A stretch of 64,000 nucleotides of DNA from Tenrec ecaudatus (Eukaryota; Chordata; Mammalia; Afrosoricida; Tenrecidae): the NCBI RefSeq assembly GCF_050624435.1, contig NC_134542.1:115241677-115305676 (forward strand), read 5' to 3'. Numbering within the stretch: position 1 is the first letter of the stretch; every line of letters starts with the position of its first letter. The notes beneath the pieces were generated by a model. That model did not search any database. It was not told the DNA's origin and saw nothing but the letters and a program-made list of their open reading frames with translations. Position numbers and translations under genes: made by a program. Positions 11,623 to 23,397 of the stretch are shown in pieces.

Positions 11623-12759
11623 AAAAGTCCCTCCTAAATAACAACCCTCTTATCTGGCTGGTCAGTCCCTGCTGCAAGCTGGGCAGCTCTTGATGGATGT
11701 CCAGAGCAGATGCTCTGCCCCATTCCAACCCCACCCCCACCCCCAGGCACCTTGCGAGTTCATTGGCCTGGCAGTCTGCGTAGGAGTAGGTTCAGGGAAC
11801 CAGGCAAGAACTAGGCTCCCTCCAGGGCTACCTGTCTTCTGGTCAAAAATGAATATCACTTTTAACAACCACAAAGTTTCATGAGCCACCAGATGAAAGC
11901 TGGTCATGCTTTTAATGCCTCTTGACTTAAAAACTATTCTTAAACACACACACACACCAATCAATCAAATAAAATCCCTATGAACTCAAGATCCTTCCAA
12001 ATAAATGTGGTGTTTTATTAACCACAAGCACTAACATTCATTTGAAAATTTGCACTGAATGATTTATTCAGCCGGCTGGAGATGACGTGGCCCTTTACAG
12101 TAACTTTCCTGAGGATGTAGCATGCACGATCTTATCAAGGTCCAAGGCCAGTGGCCTTCCCACCTGCACTCACCTGTCCCCAAAATCCAGCGATGGGAAT
12201 AGCAGAGTTTGAGATGAGCCTCCAGTGAGTAACCAAAGGACCAGAAATGTGGTCTGAGGTCAAACAAGCGAAAAGGGATCTGAAAATAAACTGTCTCTAG
12301 CAAAATTGTTTCTGGCTCAGCTTTGAGCTGAGAAGCGAAGTTGAGCATCCAAAGGCCGAGCAGAACAGACAGGGTCACCCTGATGCCAGAGCAGTGAAGG
12401 TCTCCAAGCAGACAGGTCCGGGATTCCTAAAAAAGAAGAAGAAAGAAAGAAAAACACGGCAGTACACTGTCTAGAGACATGCACAGTTGGTTTCCATTTT
12501 CTACTGAAAACCCTGCTTGCAGCTAAGGAACACCTGTGAGTGAGCTGCTGCTTGTTTGCAAGTAGCATTCCTACCGTTCTTCCTTATTGTAAGGACCGGT
12601 GTCTTGAGTATGGCATTTCAGTATGCTGAGTCAGGAGTTGAGTGGCATAATGGCAGGCGAACTGCTTGGAAGGTCAACTCAGATTTCATCTCTTCTCTAA
12701 AGCCTTCCCAGCGCATAATGGTTTGAAATGGCTCCCACCCTGGAGATTCTAATTCTGCA
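11623..12759. other. Gene-free sequence, nothing recognised
   Basis: Short purine run at 12430-12452 and a small CA run near 11945. No genes or repeats I can name. Confidence 0.4.
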
Positions 12760-12922
12760 TATGCTTACGAGTTGTGCCGTGACCCGCACAGTCATCAGTT
12801 CGAAACCGCCAGCAGCTTCTCAGGAGAAAGACGAGGCAGGCTTTCTACTCCTGTAAATAGTTACAGCCTTGGAAACCCACTTGGGGGTCACTGTGAGTCA
12901 GCATTGCCTCAATGGCAGCGAG
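12760..12922 (+). mobile_element. AfroSINE-type SINE, 5' part degraded
   Basis: B-box-like catcagttcgaaaccgccag, then gagaaagacgaggcaggctt, acagccttggaaacccactt and the tail phrase gtcactgtgagtcagcattg. Confidence 0.75.
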
Positions 12923-13559
12923 CCCTCTGAGGAGAGTGAGTGTTTTCTGAATAACTTATCTGTAGCCAGCGACATTACAGATGATCCATAGTTGAACGGT
13001 TATTACAGGATAGGTGTTGATTTTCACTGACATTTTTGTTTTTCTCCAAGTTTCTTAGGACAGTCTCTATTTTCCATTTGCCTTTTCTCCCCTGGTCCTC
13101 TAAGTGACGTAACAGTCTCATGCTGATTTGCTTTGATCAGCTGTCATATCCTACCACACAGAATCAACTCCAGATGCTAGCCACGCAGAGGTCTTGGAAG
13201 TGTAAAGGATGAATCGTGAACTGGAAAATTCTTTTGGTCTGCCAAGTTTTGAAGGTTATCTTTACGAGTTATGCAGGTAGATGAGGTCATCTTATTGACA
13301 CCAGTACAGGATGTCATTGCCGCACAAAATCCCACAAGTCGTGTGCAAGTCAAACTCTGGAAAGTGAAAAAGCCTTTAGACTTTAAAAATCATCCCCTGC
13401 CCTCAGGTATCCTTTCTCCCAAACCTTCATTCCTCACAGCCTAGCTAAAATTTCAGTCACCTAGACCCTTTCTTTTTCCCTCAGCCCCACATCCCAAACC
13501 ACCAGAAACCAGCCTAGTTCCCCAAAGATTTCTATGACCTATGAGGCTTTTTCCAGTTC

Positions 13560-13795
13560 CCACTACTACACCGCTAGCCCATCCCTTTATCATCTTGCAC
13601 CTGAGCTATGCCAGTGAGTGTCTAGCTGGTTTCTACGCCCATTTCCTCCTTCCAACTCAATGTACATTCAACTTCTGGGTTAATTACTCCAGATAAAGCA
13701 GAGATCAGACCATGTTATTCCCATGGTGGAAATCTTTAGAGTCCTCGTGCTACTGTATCGAGTTCAGACCTATTAGTCTTGCGGACAAAGCCATT
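13560..13795 (+). mobile_element. Ancient L2-like LINE remnant
   Basis: Sequence around agatcagaccatgttattcc and ttcagacctattag has the arrangement of the common ancient mammalian L2-type segment. It continues into the inverted-repeat arm that follows. Strongly diverged; the family is uncertain. Confidence 0.35.
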
Positions 13796-14124
13796 TCTCC
13801 ATTTCTGTTCCTGTCTGCCTTCTCTTTCTCAGGGGTCGCTCATCCTGCTACCCAGTCCCTTCCGAGTTCCTGCCCCCGTGCCGGTCCTATGCCCATCCTT
13901 CCAGCTCTCCACCAACTTTAAACAAACAAAAGTGGTTCTTGTGATCCGGGCGACATTTCGCAGAGCAAATTGGCTTTTTATTCAGCAATCCATGCAGGGT
14001 TCTTTGCGTGACGTCGATTGCGTCCTCACTTCCTCCCTGTGCTTGGTGTGTTCATTCGGCCTGGTCTAGTCCTGCCTGCCTTCCGAGCTTTATCCCAGGG
14101 CAAATGCTGCCTCTCTGCTCTCAT
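13796..14124 (+). repeat. Left arm of a recent inverted duplication
   Basis: 329 bases that recur in reverse complement at 15614-15973. I count about four substitutions in the alignable part. The left arm lacks 31 bases that the right arm has. The gap lies between two cctgc copies, so the left arm looks like the deleted version. Confidence 0.9.
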
Positions 14125-14287
14125 AGGGTGGGTCAGAAGGGGCGTATTCCTCTCTAGTGTTATTGTTCACCTTACAGTCTAGTGTTGGGGTGAGTTCAGT
14201 TCCAGGCTGGAAGGTGAATAAGGACCAGGCTTGGGTTCCACTAGTCTCTATCTGACTGGTACGTCTGATCTTTCTATGATTTTGAGT

Positions 14288-14520
14288 TTGGTTCCACATT
14301 TTTCCCCCACTCTATTTGGAACATCCTATTGGGATCCCTTTCACCGCAGTCAGCAATGGTAGATGCCATCTAGTTCTTTTGATCTTAGGGCAGCAGAGCC
14401 TGAGCTTCAAATAAGCTTTTGTTTCCTTGTGCCTTTGATCTTCACTATGTTTTGGATGAGGAGACCCCAAGCATTGAATCTTAGATGGCCAAGCTTGAAA
14501 GACCCGAGTCTCTCCTTTCC
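14288..14520 (-). mobile_element. Older L1 3' UTR fragment, antisense
   Basis: Phrases atttggaacatcctattggg, gatgccatctagttcttttg and tcttagatggccaagcttga match the general layout of afrotherian L1 3' UTRs. The last corresponds to the tagatggcc...tttaagaccccag block of the younger copies at 39434-42235. Clearly older. Confidence 0.5.
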
Positions 14521-14761
14521 AAGGTAGGGTTGGGAACATGATCTTGGTGGATTATGTTATGCCAGTGGACCTTAGTGTCCCCTGAGACTCCACCACCTAT
14601 TTTGAGAGCCTACCACTCCTAGAGCTCTGTGAGGCACTGAGTTATATATTAGATGACCGGTGGACAGTCCTTAACCTCAAGGCACTGCCACCCAGCATGG
14701 GAGATACCATAGGAACCCAGACATCTGTTACCATGGGTCTGAGCAGGGAGGCAGCATCGAT

Positions 14762-15306
14762 GAAGTGCAGGTAAGGGCCGTTGGGGAAGGAGGAAATCCA
14801 GTGATGGAGCGCATTGGGCAAGGGTGCTTTACAAGACATCTTGAGAGTGCTAATGAGCCGGGGTGTTACTTTGAGCACCGGGGTGCCCCTCAAACAACCC
14901 ATGGCATTTTAAGTCGCCCCACCCCATGTGCACATGAAAGCTGGACAGCGGATAAGGAAGACCAAAGACAAATTGATGCATTTGAATGTTGACACTGGAG
15001 AAGAATTTTGAATATGCCACGGACCGCCAGAAGAGCAGACAAATCTGCCTGGGAGGAAGGACCTCGGAATGTTACTTAGAAGCGAGAATGGCCAGACTTG
15101 GTCTCATGGACTTTGGACATGTTGTCAGGAGAGGCCAGTCATAAAGCAGAGGTTTAGTGAAAAAGAGGAAGACTCTGAATGCGACGGAATGACACAGTGG
15201 CTACAACAATGGGCTCCAACAGAACCCCATACCGACTTGGGCAGTGCTCCTGTCTGTTATGCAGCCGGTTGTTATGAGTCAGAGCCGACTCCATGACACC
15301 TAACCA
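14762..15306 (+). mobile_element. RTE/BovB-type LINE, 3' end
   Basis: Broken frames encode the C-terminal region of an RTE polyprotein: ESWTADKEDQRQIDAFEC can be read near 14938-14991 and a MDFGHVV-like segment near 15108-15126. The 3' end gttatgagtcagagccgact followed by a cacctaaccacaa tail is shared with the local SINEs. Frameshifts and stops show it is dead. Confidence 0.65.
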
Positions 15307-15613
15307 CAATGGCCTACAGCTCCCAGAGCTCTGGGAGGCGCTGGGGTGTATAGGGAGGGAGGAAGCCTTCCCCAGGGAAGGCATATAGGAAGAGTGGGTA
15401 GGATTTTGACTTGAAAAAATCGGGGGAAAATTGACTTGAAACATTGCCTGGAGGACATTCTGATTGAAGTAGGAAGGCATCTGAGTCCAAGCGTGCAGTG
15501 AGAAAGCAGGGAGCAGCTGATTTGACTGGAGTCCTTGCTGGAGAGGAACGTGCAGGTTCAAGCACTGAGGAATGGTTTTGTAAATACGCTCCTTGGAAAA
15601 ACCGACTGATCCC

Positions 15614-15973
15614 ATGAGATCAGAGAGGCAGCATTTGCCCTGGGATAAAGCTCGGAAGGCAAGCAGGACTAGACCAGGCCAAATGAACACACCAAGCACA
15701 GGGAGGAAGTGAGGACGCAATCGACGTCACGCAAAGAACCCTGCATGGATTGCTGAATGAAAAGCCAATTTGCTCTGCGAAATGTCGCCCGGATCACAAG
15801 AACCACTTTTGTTTGTTTAAAGTTGGTGGAGAGCTGGAAGGATGGGCATAGGACCGGCACGGGGGCAGGAGGGACTTGTAAGGCCGTCTCCGTTCGCAGG
15901 AACTCGGAAGGGACTGGGTAGCAGGATGAGCGACCCCTGAGAAAGAGAAGGCAGACAGGAACAGAAATGGAGA
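15614..15973 (-). repeat. Right arm of a recent inverted duplication
   Basis: Reverse complement of 13796-14124, 31 bases longer. The spacer between arms is 1489 bases and contains the L1 3' UTR fragment and the RTE 3' end, so the whole block spans 2.2 kb. Confidence 0.9.
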
Positions 15974-17439
15974 CATGAATTAGGAAAAAGAAAGCACTGT
16001 GGGGCAGGTGCAGGACGGTGAGGGAGATCCATAGGAGGTGAGAAGGAGGAAATGTACGGGCACTAACAGTGAAGAATTAACATCAACCTTGGTTTGAGAC
16101 CAGTGTCTCCCTGATCACCTCATTGCCTCTCCATCCCTCAAAGCAGACCCAGGGCGTCCTGACCAACATTGTGCTCCTCTGAGTCATGAAACTGCAACGG
16201 GTAGAAGCTCACCATGGTGCAACACTTAATCTAGGTTTGATAAAATATCTTAATAATTCACTTTCGGTAATGTTACTCCACTTTACAAATATACCTTATA
16301 GATTACTCTGTATGGTCCTCCTATCGACCCTGCCACAGAAATAGCTCATGGAGAATCTTGCCGATTGTCCTACACCTTGGAATCGACAAAGCACCTTGTC
16401 TCAGGCCATCACATCCTTTGATGCCACGCACATTTCCCTTCATGGCAAGTCACACTCAAGGGAAACACCATCATCCTCGTTTTCTGAGCATAGCATGCTG
16501 CGTTACAATGTCTTAGGACATACGGTTCTCTGAGCAAACACCTCCTTTTCTCATCTTTGACATCTCCATCTCCAGCGTCAGATCTTGGAGGTGGAAGGGT
16601 AAGTGTAGCATCATCCTGCCCAGGAGATTCTCTAGGATTCTCTCCCCCCTCAGGGAAGGAGTGTCCATCACCAGGCAGGGACATCTGGCAACCTGTGGTC
16701 ACCTCTGCTTCCATGGAAACAGCAGAATATTGCCCAGCATCAGTCAGAGTGAGACAAGTGCTGGAAGGGGGTGGAAAGGGTCTGTTACATCATGAGGATT
16801 GTAGGTCCTCTAACGGTATGTGTGTGAATGGTTGACAGGTGACAATGGCAAAGACATGCATACACACACCCTCCCTCAACAGACCCCACAAAAGCAACAC
16901 GGGGAAAGGAGAGCTTGCAGAGTAAAACCCACTTCCCTTGCTCTCATGAGCAAAGAGGGGGACTGTTTATACACGGCTCGGGTTCTACAGCAAAGAGGTA
17001 AAGACACGTAAGCTTTGTGTCGGCTTATTTGTTTGACCCACTGGGCCTCTCATGGGTGCCCCACCCACCTCCATTCTCAGCTCTTTCTCCCGGAGAGAAT
17101 TCATGCAGAACAGGTTTGTTCTGGTCTGAGAGACACAGGACTGTGGGAACAGCGGGCGGAGGGTCAGAAATCCAGATCACCTTCATGGTTTGCTCAGACC
17201 CATGATAAAGTAGCGAACTGCAAGGGAGTATTATGTAAAATTTGAAAAACATATATATGCACCTGGTGATTTTTTTGGTTGTTATTTAAAAAACAACATA
17301 CCTTTTGTTTTCAAAATACAAACTACAGGAAGTAAGGGAAGTGCAACAAAACCCTCCTGGCTGGTGGAAAAGGGCAGAAGGAACATATTCTATGACGGAG
17401 GGGGGTGGGGTGGCAGAGGAGGAGGGGGACCCAAAAGAA
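15974..17439. other. Gene-free sequence, nothing recognised
   Basis: Unique-looking sequence with overlapping chance frames near 16400-16830. No repeat or gene that I can name. Confidence 0.4.
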
Positions 17440-18240
17440 ACCGGATTTTTTCCCCAAAAGCTATGTATTTAAATTTTTTTCCTACAAAACAATCTTATCA
17501 CCTTCAACGTAGTCTCCATGACACTTAATATGTTTGCCAAATCTGTGATTCCATTCTTGGAAATATTTTTCAAACTCATCTGTTTGGATGGCTGACAGCA
17601 CCTCCCTATTTTTATTCTTCACCTCTTGACGTCATCAAGTTGCTGTCCTTTCATGTCCCTCTGCACTCAAGAAAACATGAAGTCGCATGGAGAGAGGTCA
17701 AGCGAGTCAGGGTGTGGGGCAAGAGAGGCATGCTGTTTTTGCCCAAAACTGGCACACTGAGGTGACTGCAAGAACAGGTGCATTGTCGTGGTGGCAAAAC
17801 CAGTCCCCCGTCTGCCACAAATCAGGCCTTTTATGCCACACACTGTTACTCGATCTTTTCAAAAACTCTCAATAGCTGGATTAACAGTCTGACCTGGTGG
17901 GATCAACCCCAAATGCACTACAAGTTGACATTTTCGTCTGTCCAGAGAGAGGTTTGTCATCAATTAACATTTCACCTTTTTTGAGATGAGAAAACCACTC
18001 GTACACTTGAATCTTTCCACAGCGCTGTCCTTGTAAGCTGTGTTCAACATCATAACCGTTTCTGTGGCATTTTTTCCCGAGCAGGAAACAAAATTCCACA
18101 GCCTCACACTGTTCTCTTAAATCAGCCATCAAAAAAAAAAAAAATCCGAGGTTAAAGCAAAACTGCTTTTACAAAAACATTCCCTGTGACCAGAGAGAAC
18201 CTTTCCAGGTGACGCCACTGTGTTGTTGCGTGTTCGTGCT
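17440..18240 (-). pseudogene. Mariner-family transposon relic, internally deleted transposase
   Basis: On the minus strand an open frame from 18132 to 17881 begins MMADLREQ and continues through a helix-turn-helix-like region to GEMLIDDKPLSGQ, the N-terminal DNA-binding part of a mariner transposase. Downstream, frames carry HHDNAP (near 17790) and LDLSPCDFMFS (near 17690), the motifs around the second and third catalytic aspartates. The part with the first aspartate is missing. An intact mariner transposase has about 345 residues; here roughly a third is gone and there are frameshifts, so it cannot move itself. Element ends are approximate because I could not fix the terminal repeats. It differs in type from the hAT elements in the window. 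Confidence 0.8.
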
Positions 18241-19429
18241 TTCAAGGATAAGACCTGTCATGGGACGGTTATTTTTCATGTTTAGCGTCAGGAGACAGCG
18301 AAGGCCTTTGCCTCCCAGGACCCAAGGAAAGCCTGCTTACTTCCTGAGCTGGTCTAGACCCTCAGCACCCACACTCAGCAGTCTAGCCAGAGCAGCACCC
18401 GGCTTGTCTAGAATGGAGACGGGCTGAGTGGAAGCATGCAACAGAACAGAGAGTTCAAGGGCTGCTGGGTGTCTGAAAGCTCAGCAGCCACAGGGGGCTT
18501 GGGCTTCTAAGGTGGCTGGCTCAGCCCTTGGGTGCAGGGGAGACGTTTAAGGAGGAGCTTTGGGTTGAAAAAGAGAGAGTGGCTGCTTTCAGCCTGGCAA
18601 ATTGCCCATGTGTGACAAAAACCTTAGCACGCCCCATATGGAGGAGCATAAGAGACAGTAGGGGGAGAAAATAACAAGAAAACTCATAAAAATAAACTGC
18701 CTGTCAAAACGTTAACCCTGAAGTGAACATTTATTTACTTGGCAGAAATCAAATCCTATTCAGTCCTGAGGAACCTAATTGACATCAGCCCGAGGAGAAG
18801 CTTAAGGATGAATCTGGAAGGCCCACACCCCCATTTCTCATCAAAGATAAAGCTCCCAGCAGTCTGGACATGCCAGTGCAGACCTGTTTGTGGAAAGGAT
18901 TAGCCAAGTGGCTCAGAGTGTGTCTGTGGAGGGAGGCCTGCCCCATCTGTCCCCAAGCAAGCAATAAACTATCCCCAGGAGAGCAGATTCGTGACCCACA
19001 GAGACAACCTAGCGGGCCGCCCAAGGGCCTGTAATGCCCGTGCTTGCCAGGGCTGGCCCAGCGCAGCTCAAAAGGCTGTGGGGTTCATGGTGCAAGCGCT
19101 GGAGGGAACCTGAGGTAAATGCAGCCTGAGTAAACACAGTCAGGGGATTGCACCACAACTGGTTAACCACAGGGATAAAGGAGTGGAAAACAAAACAAAA
19201 CAAAAAAAACCCTGAAGTACGTACGCCATTATGGTATTTTGAAATGCATCAGAAAACGGTTTCTTCCCCCCTCCCCCCACCACAATGCCATCCCCAGGAT
19301 GCAGAGATTCCAGGAAATGCCCTGAGCTTTTCGTGGTGTGGGGGCTGGAAGGGGGGGTGGGGGGCTGAGGGCAGCTAGATCATTAAGTACTATTGTCCTC
19401 AGGCAGCCATTTGTGGGTGGTGGCAGCTG
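18241..19429. other. Gene-free sequence; possible conserved stretch
   Basis: The part around 18600-18785 (aataaactgcctgtcaaaac, gaacctaattgacatc) looks like unique, AT-rich, possibly conserved noncoding DNA. The rest shows nothing. Confidence 0.35.
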
Positions 19430-19640
19430 CGGACAAGTCAGCACATGACTTGTGGTGACCTCGTGCATTCGTGAGCAGTGGTGGTGGGCAGTTGTGATTC
19501 AGTGGTTTTCATTGGCTGTTTTTTCTAAAGAAGATCACCAGGCCTTTCTTCCTAGTCTGCCTTAGTCTGAAAGCTCTGCTGAAACTTGCTTCGTATCCTG
19601 GCAGCATACCACCCACTGCTGACAGACCGGTGGTGGCCAA
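19430..19640 (+). mobile_element. Interspersed repeat, family uncertain
   Basis: The phrase gatcaccaggcctttcttcc followed by agtctgccttagtctgaaag is one I recognise from afrotherian interspersed repeats. It directly precedes an antisense SINE. Class not established. Confidence 0.35.
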
Positions 19641-19751
19641 CTATGGAAGTCAATTCCCAGATGGAAAGTGAGAATTCTACCTCTGACCCATCAATGCCTC
19701 CCAACCTCTCCTCCAGGGAGCCATTAAAGAAAGAACATTGCAATGTGTCCT

Positions 19752-19950
19752 GGAGGGGATGCTCACTCATGGGGACCCTGGAGCAGAACGGTGCTCCAGA
19801 AAGTTTTACTGCTACAACCTCTTTATGGGAGCAGAGAGCCTCATCTTTCTCCCTGTGAGAGGTTGGTGGTTTTGAACTGCTGACCTTGCAGTTAGAAATC
19901 CAACTCGGACCCTGCTATGTCACCAACTCCTAACCTGCTAGGGCTCCTTC
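19752..19950 (-). mobile_element. AfroSINE-type SINE
   Basis: Antisense: ctcactcatggggaccctgg, then gagagcctcatctttctccc, ggttttgaactgctgacctt and the promoter end ctgctagggctcctt. Confidence 0.8.
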
Positions 19951-21534
19951 CAGGCAGCCATCAGCACCTACTAAAAAGAAACCCATTTGGGTCTTAAGAC
20001 TTTTCTAAGTATTTACTATAACCTGGTTTCACCTGACACAAAACCAAGCAAAGGTGTTTTTTTTATTCTTGACTCCTACCCAACCCCCACTACTTTCCCA
20101 CATTTTGTCTCCCCAGAAAGTACATCTGAAAGTCTCAGGAGACTTCAGAAAATCAGCACTTTTGAGTCACTTCGTCCAGAAATCTTTCTTGTTTGGTGGT
20201 CCTTTCCTCTTTGAAAGGAACTGCTCACCTGGCCTGAGTTCCCTCGAACAAAGGGGCCTCTCATGACTCTCCCCTTGGGCTGTGGAAAGGGGCCGTTCTC
20301 CTGTAGCCTCGGGATGGTTTGGGCTGCCCCTATCCTTGGCTTCCTCGCCAGCCAAGCTCCAGCTAAATTAGACCGGGGTGCTAGGAATCCAGGGAGGCAA
20401 GTCCCCAGGAGACAGAACTGCCCAAGGTGGATCGGTAATGGGTCCCAGCATGAGAATAGTTGTGAAGGGGGTGTGGAACCGGGCGAGGTTTCATGCTGTT
20501 GCTCGCGGGGCTCCATGGCCCCTAACAAGGAGAGCAACAAGCCACTATCATTAACCAGGATGTGAGGGGAGGGTTTGCCCATGGTTTGCAGACCAAGGCT
20601 TTACCATTGGTGTATATTTCACACGGCTCAGCTCAAGGTGGGTTGGTCACATGTCACGTGTTCGGTAGCCACCTGTATCTGGAAGCTCCCACACTGGACA
20701 TTAGCAATTCATATTTGATTTGTGTGCCGATGTATGCGGTATGTCCATCTAGATGAGAAGCAGTGGGAAACGAAGGAAAAAGGATACTTTGGGTTGACAT
20801 CTAAGACATCATCGCATGAGATAAGGTTCTGAGTGTTTTTAACTGTAGAAATAATATCTTCAAGGTTGAGTATTTGCATAGATGTGCAAACATTAGCATA
20901 TCTATACATTTGTATTCTGTGCATATTTAAATATGTTTGCATTATGTTTAAATGTTCGATCGATAAAGTTCATGGATTGAGAATGAATTCAAATATGTAC
21001 TGATTACTGTTGTGGCATAAAACCAATTAAAAACTGAACTCACTGCCAAAAATAAAGAAGGAGAGGAAGAACTGTGCCATCCCCAGGTTTGCCCAGTGCT
21101 GGCATGGGCTTGCTCCCTTCCCAAGTCACGGGCTGCCCATCCCTGGAGTGTCCTGAGAGTGGGCCACCCGCTGGGTGCTGCAGCGGACATTCCATCCCAA
21201 GGTTGGAAGATAAGACCAAATGGCTTCGAGGATCCCTTCCTGCCCTAGTCTGAGACTCTGTCACTGCAGGCGGGAGCTTTCAAGTCACATGTGAGCAGCT
21301 CTTTATGACTCCGCTTTCCTTTAGGCGGCACACACGTCTCTCTTCTGCCCCCCAGTTAAAAGTTAGAAGCAGTTCACACCTTAGACTCCATTTCCTTCTA
21401 ATAATGGAGAAAGCCATTTGCCTGCCCAATCAAAGCCCTGCACTGACAAGGAAGACTTTGGGGGAGCTGAGACGACGGTCCATATTAATAACACCCACTG
21501 CCATCCACACCTTTCCTGATTCTAAACCATGCAG
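19951..21534. other. Gene-free sequence, nothing recognised
   Basis: AT-rich around 20820-21030, otherwise plain. A minus-strand frame of 145 codons (20145-20582) has no family resemblance and no splice context. Confidence 0.4.
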
Positions 21535-21835
21535 AAGCATGGCCAGAGGGCTCCTTAGAGACACTGATGGCGAGAGTTCGGCTTACATGCTTTGGACATG
21601 TTGTCTGTGAGACCAGTCCCTGGAGGAGACGGACACCATGCTTGATAAAGTAGAGGGACAGCAAAAAAGAAGAAGTGGCCCAGTCAGCTGGATTGGCACA
21701 GGGGCTGCCGTGATGGGCTCAAGCCCAGGAACCATTGTGCGGATGGCACAGGGCTGGACAGCGTTTTGTTCTGTTATGCATGTGGTCACTGAGTTTGAAC
21801 CGGCGCAAAGGCAACTAGCCACAATAACTGTCACC
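21535..21835 (+). mobile_element. RTE/BovB-type LINE, 3' end
   Basis: Same 3' segment as 14762-15306: ctttggacatgttgtctgtg, accatgcttgataaagtaga, cagctggattggcacagg and a tail with actagccacaataac. It ends at or inside the neighbouring antisense SINE. Confidence 0.7.
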
Positions 21836-22022
21836 CAGTTGCTTCTGTTTCCTAAGGAGCTTCTCGGGCTGGCTAGAACTGCTGGGTCGTTTCCAAGGCT
21901 ACGGTAATCTTTACACAAGTAGAGTCTACCCAACTTTCTCTTGCAGAGTGGCTGGTGGATTTGAACCTCCAACTTTTTAGTTGGCAACCAAGGGTTTTAA
22001 CCACTGCATCTCCCGGTTTCCT
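21836..22022 (-). mobile_element. AfroSINE-type SINE
   Basis: Antisense: ggctggtggatttgaacctc (B-box region, 21950-21969), gttggcaaccaagggtttta and a degraded promoter end. It abuts the RTE 3' end in opposite orientation. Confidence 0.7.
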
Positions 22023-22034
22023 CTCTTAATAAGT

Positions 22035-22210
22035 ACTGCTCATTGGACACTTACTCTGTGCCGAAGCTCTGTATGCACTGTCATATTAAACCCCTTCAAA
22101 AATCCAAAAAGTTAAATACCAGCATATCTAGATAGGACAGCTAAGGAAACTGAGTCTTACAGAAATGCTTGCCGAGGGTCTGGGCCAAACAGTGTGCTGC
22201 TAAACACTCT
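22035..22210 (+). mobile_element. MIR-type SINE remnant
   Basis: cattggacacttactctgtg, then gacagctaaggaaactgagt (22136-22155) and the following segment, in MIR order. Confidence 0.6.
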
Positions 22211-23149
22211 CTCAGAAAGAAATCAGTCAATCATTAAAAATTCCTGATGGCTGATTTTCATGGCTGTACATATTGTCCCTGTGACTGATTTCAAGCTCCA
22301 AGTGTGATGTCTGTGAAGACATAGAGTTGGCCCTAGGCAGCCTTCACGAACCTGCTCCCATACCCCTACTAGTGCCCCACGTGGGGTTTCCCTCTTCGAC
22401 CGTTGCTCCTCCTGCTGAAAGCGAGGGAGGAGGATGGCGCTCCTCTAATCTCATAGTCACGGAAAGAGACAAACAGTGCAGGCTCTTGCGTCAAGGCAGC
22501 AGAGGACGCAGCGCCTGGACTTACCAGAGGAGTCGCGGGAATGTAATGGAGCCACAAGGAGAGGGAGTAAATCCCTTCAGAGCCCCAAAAGTTAACCTGA
22601 GTCCAGTCACGAGCCACATCCAGAAATCTGAAAAGGTTCTGTGGATCGTGCAGAGGCGAGAACGGTCTGGCAAATCCCTCAAAGGGATTCTGTCTTTCCA
22701 CTGTTATCGGTGTGTGCGTGGGCACACACCTGCTCCACCAGCCCACGCAGCCTGGCCCTCTAGCCTCCTCCTTTCTTTTGTTTACTAGTGGTAACACGTT
22801 AGGGGAGCCTTGTCCATTAGAAATTAATGTGTAGTAGAGTGTTTGCCTTCTTTGTTTGTTGGTTTGAACCAACACGTTAAAGTTGGGAGATTTGGTATTT
22901 TTAAAATCAGGATGTTTCAGCCGCTCTTACTAACAACAAAAGGGGGGATACAGATGCTGAAACTAATTAAACATAAGCAACCACCCCATGGGATTAGCTC
23001 TCTTGGTTCGGGGGCTTCGGGCAATTGGTCTCAGGAGACAGTCACCTGACATCTATTTTTGTTCTTAAAGTTGAGATTCTACCTCTCACAATGAAGAGTG
23101 GCCTGGGTGTCCTGAGTGTCCACCTAAACTACAGTCATTGATCTTCGTC
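22211..23149. other. Gene-free sequence, nothing recognised
   Basis: Overlapping chance frames on both strands at 22327-22875; no family resemblance. Confidence 0.4.
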
Positions 23150-23248
23150 ATCTAGAACAGCGGTTCTCAACCTGGGAGTCGTGACCCATTTGGGGGTCGA
23201 ATGACCCTTTCACAGGGCTTGTCTAAGACCATCAGAAAAGACATATTT

Positions 23249-23309
23249 TGGGCAGAAGCGGAGGCGGGCGGGCGGGGGAGGCGGAGGGTGCAGCGCGCAA
23301 AAAAAAAAA
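23249..23309 (+). mobile_element. GC-rich retrocopy with poly(A) tail inside the SPIN element
   Basis: About 49 bases of G-rich sequence (gggcagaagcggaggcgggc at its start, gcagcgcgc at its end) followed by about 12 A. It is flanked by a 15-bp direct repeat agaaaagacatattt (23234-23248 and 23310-23324), so it arrived by L1-type target-primed insertion. I do not recognise the source RNA. Confidence 0.8.
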
Positions 23310-23324
23310 AGAAAAGACATATTT

Positions 23325-23397
23325 CTTTTTAAGACCATATTTCTTTTTAAGACCATATTTAAGATCATATTTCTTTTTAAGACCATATTTCTGATGG
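23325..23397 (+). repeat. Short tandem expansion inside the SPIN element
   Basis: Three to four copies of an 18-bp unit, ctttttaagaccatattt, one of them variant. The unit looks derived from the adjacent SPIN palindrome and the end of the retrocopy duplication. Confidence 0.8.

Noticed and set aside
22327..22875. Overlapping 153- and 168-codon frames on opposite strands
   Set aside because: No family resemblance, no splice or promoter context and no sign of coding bias.
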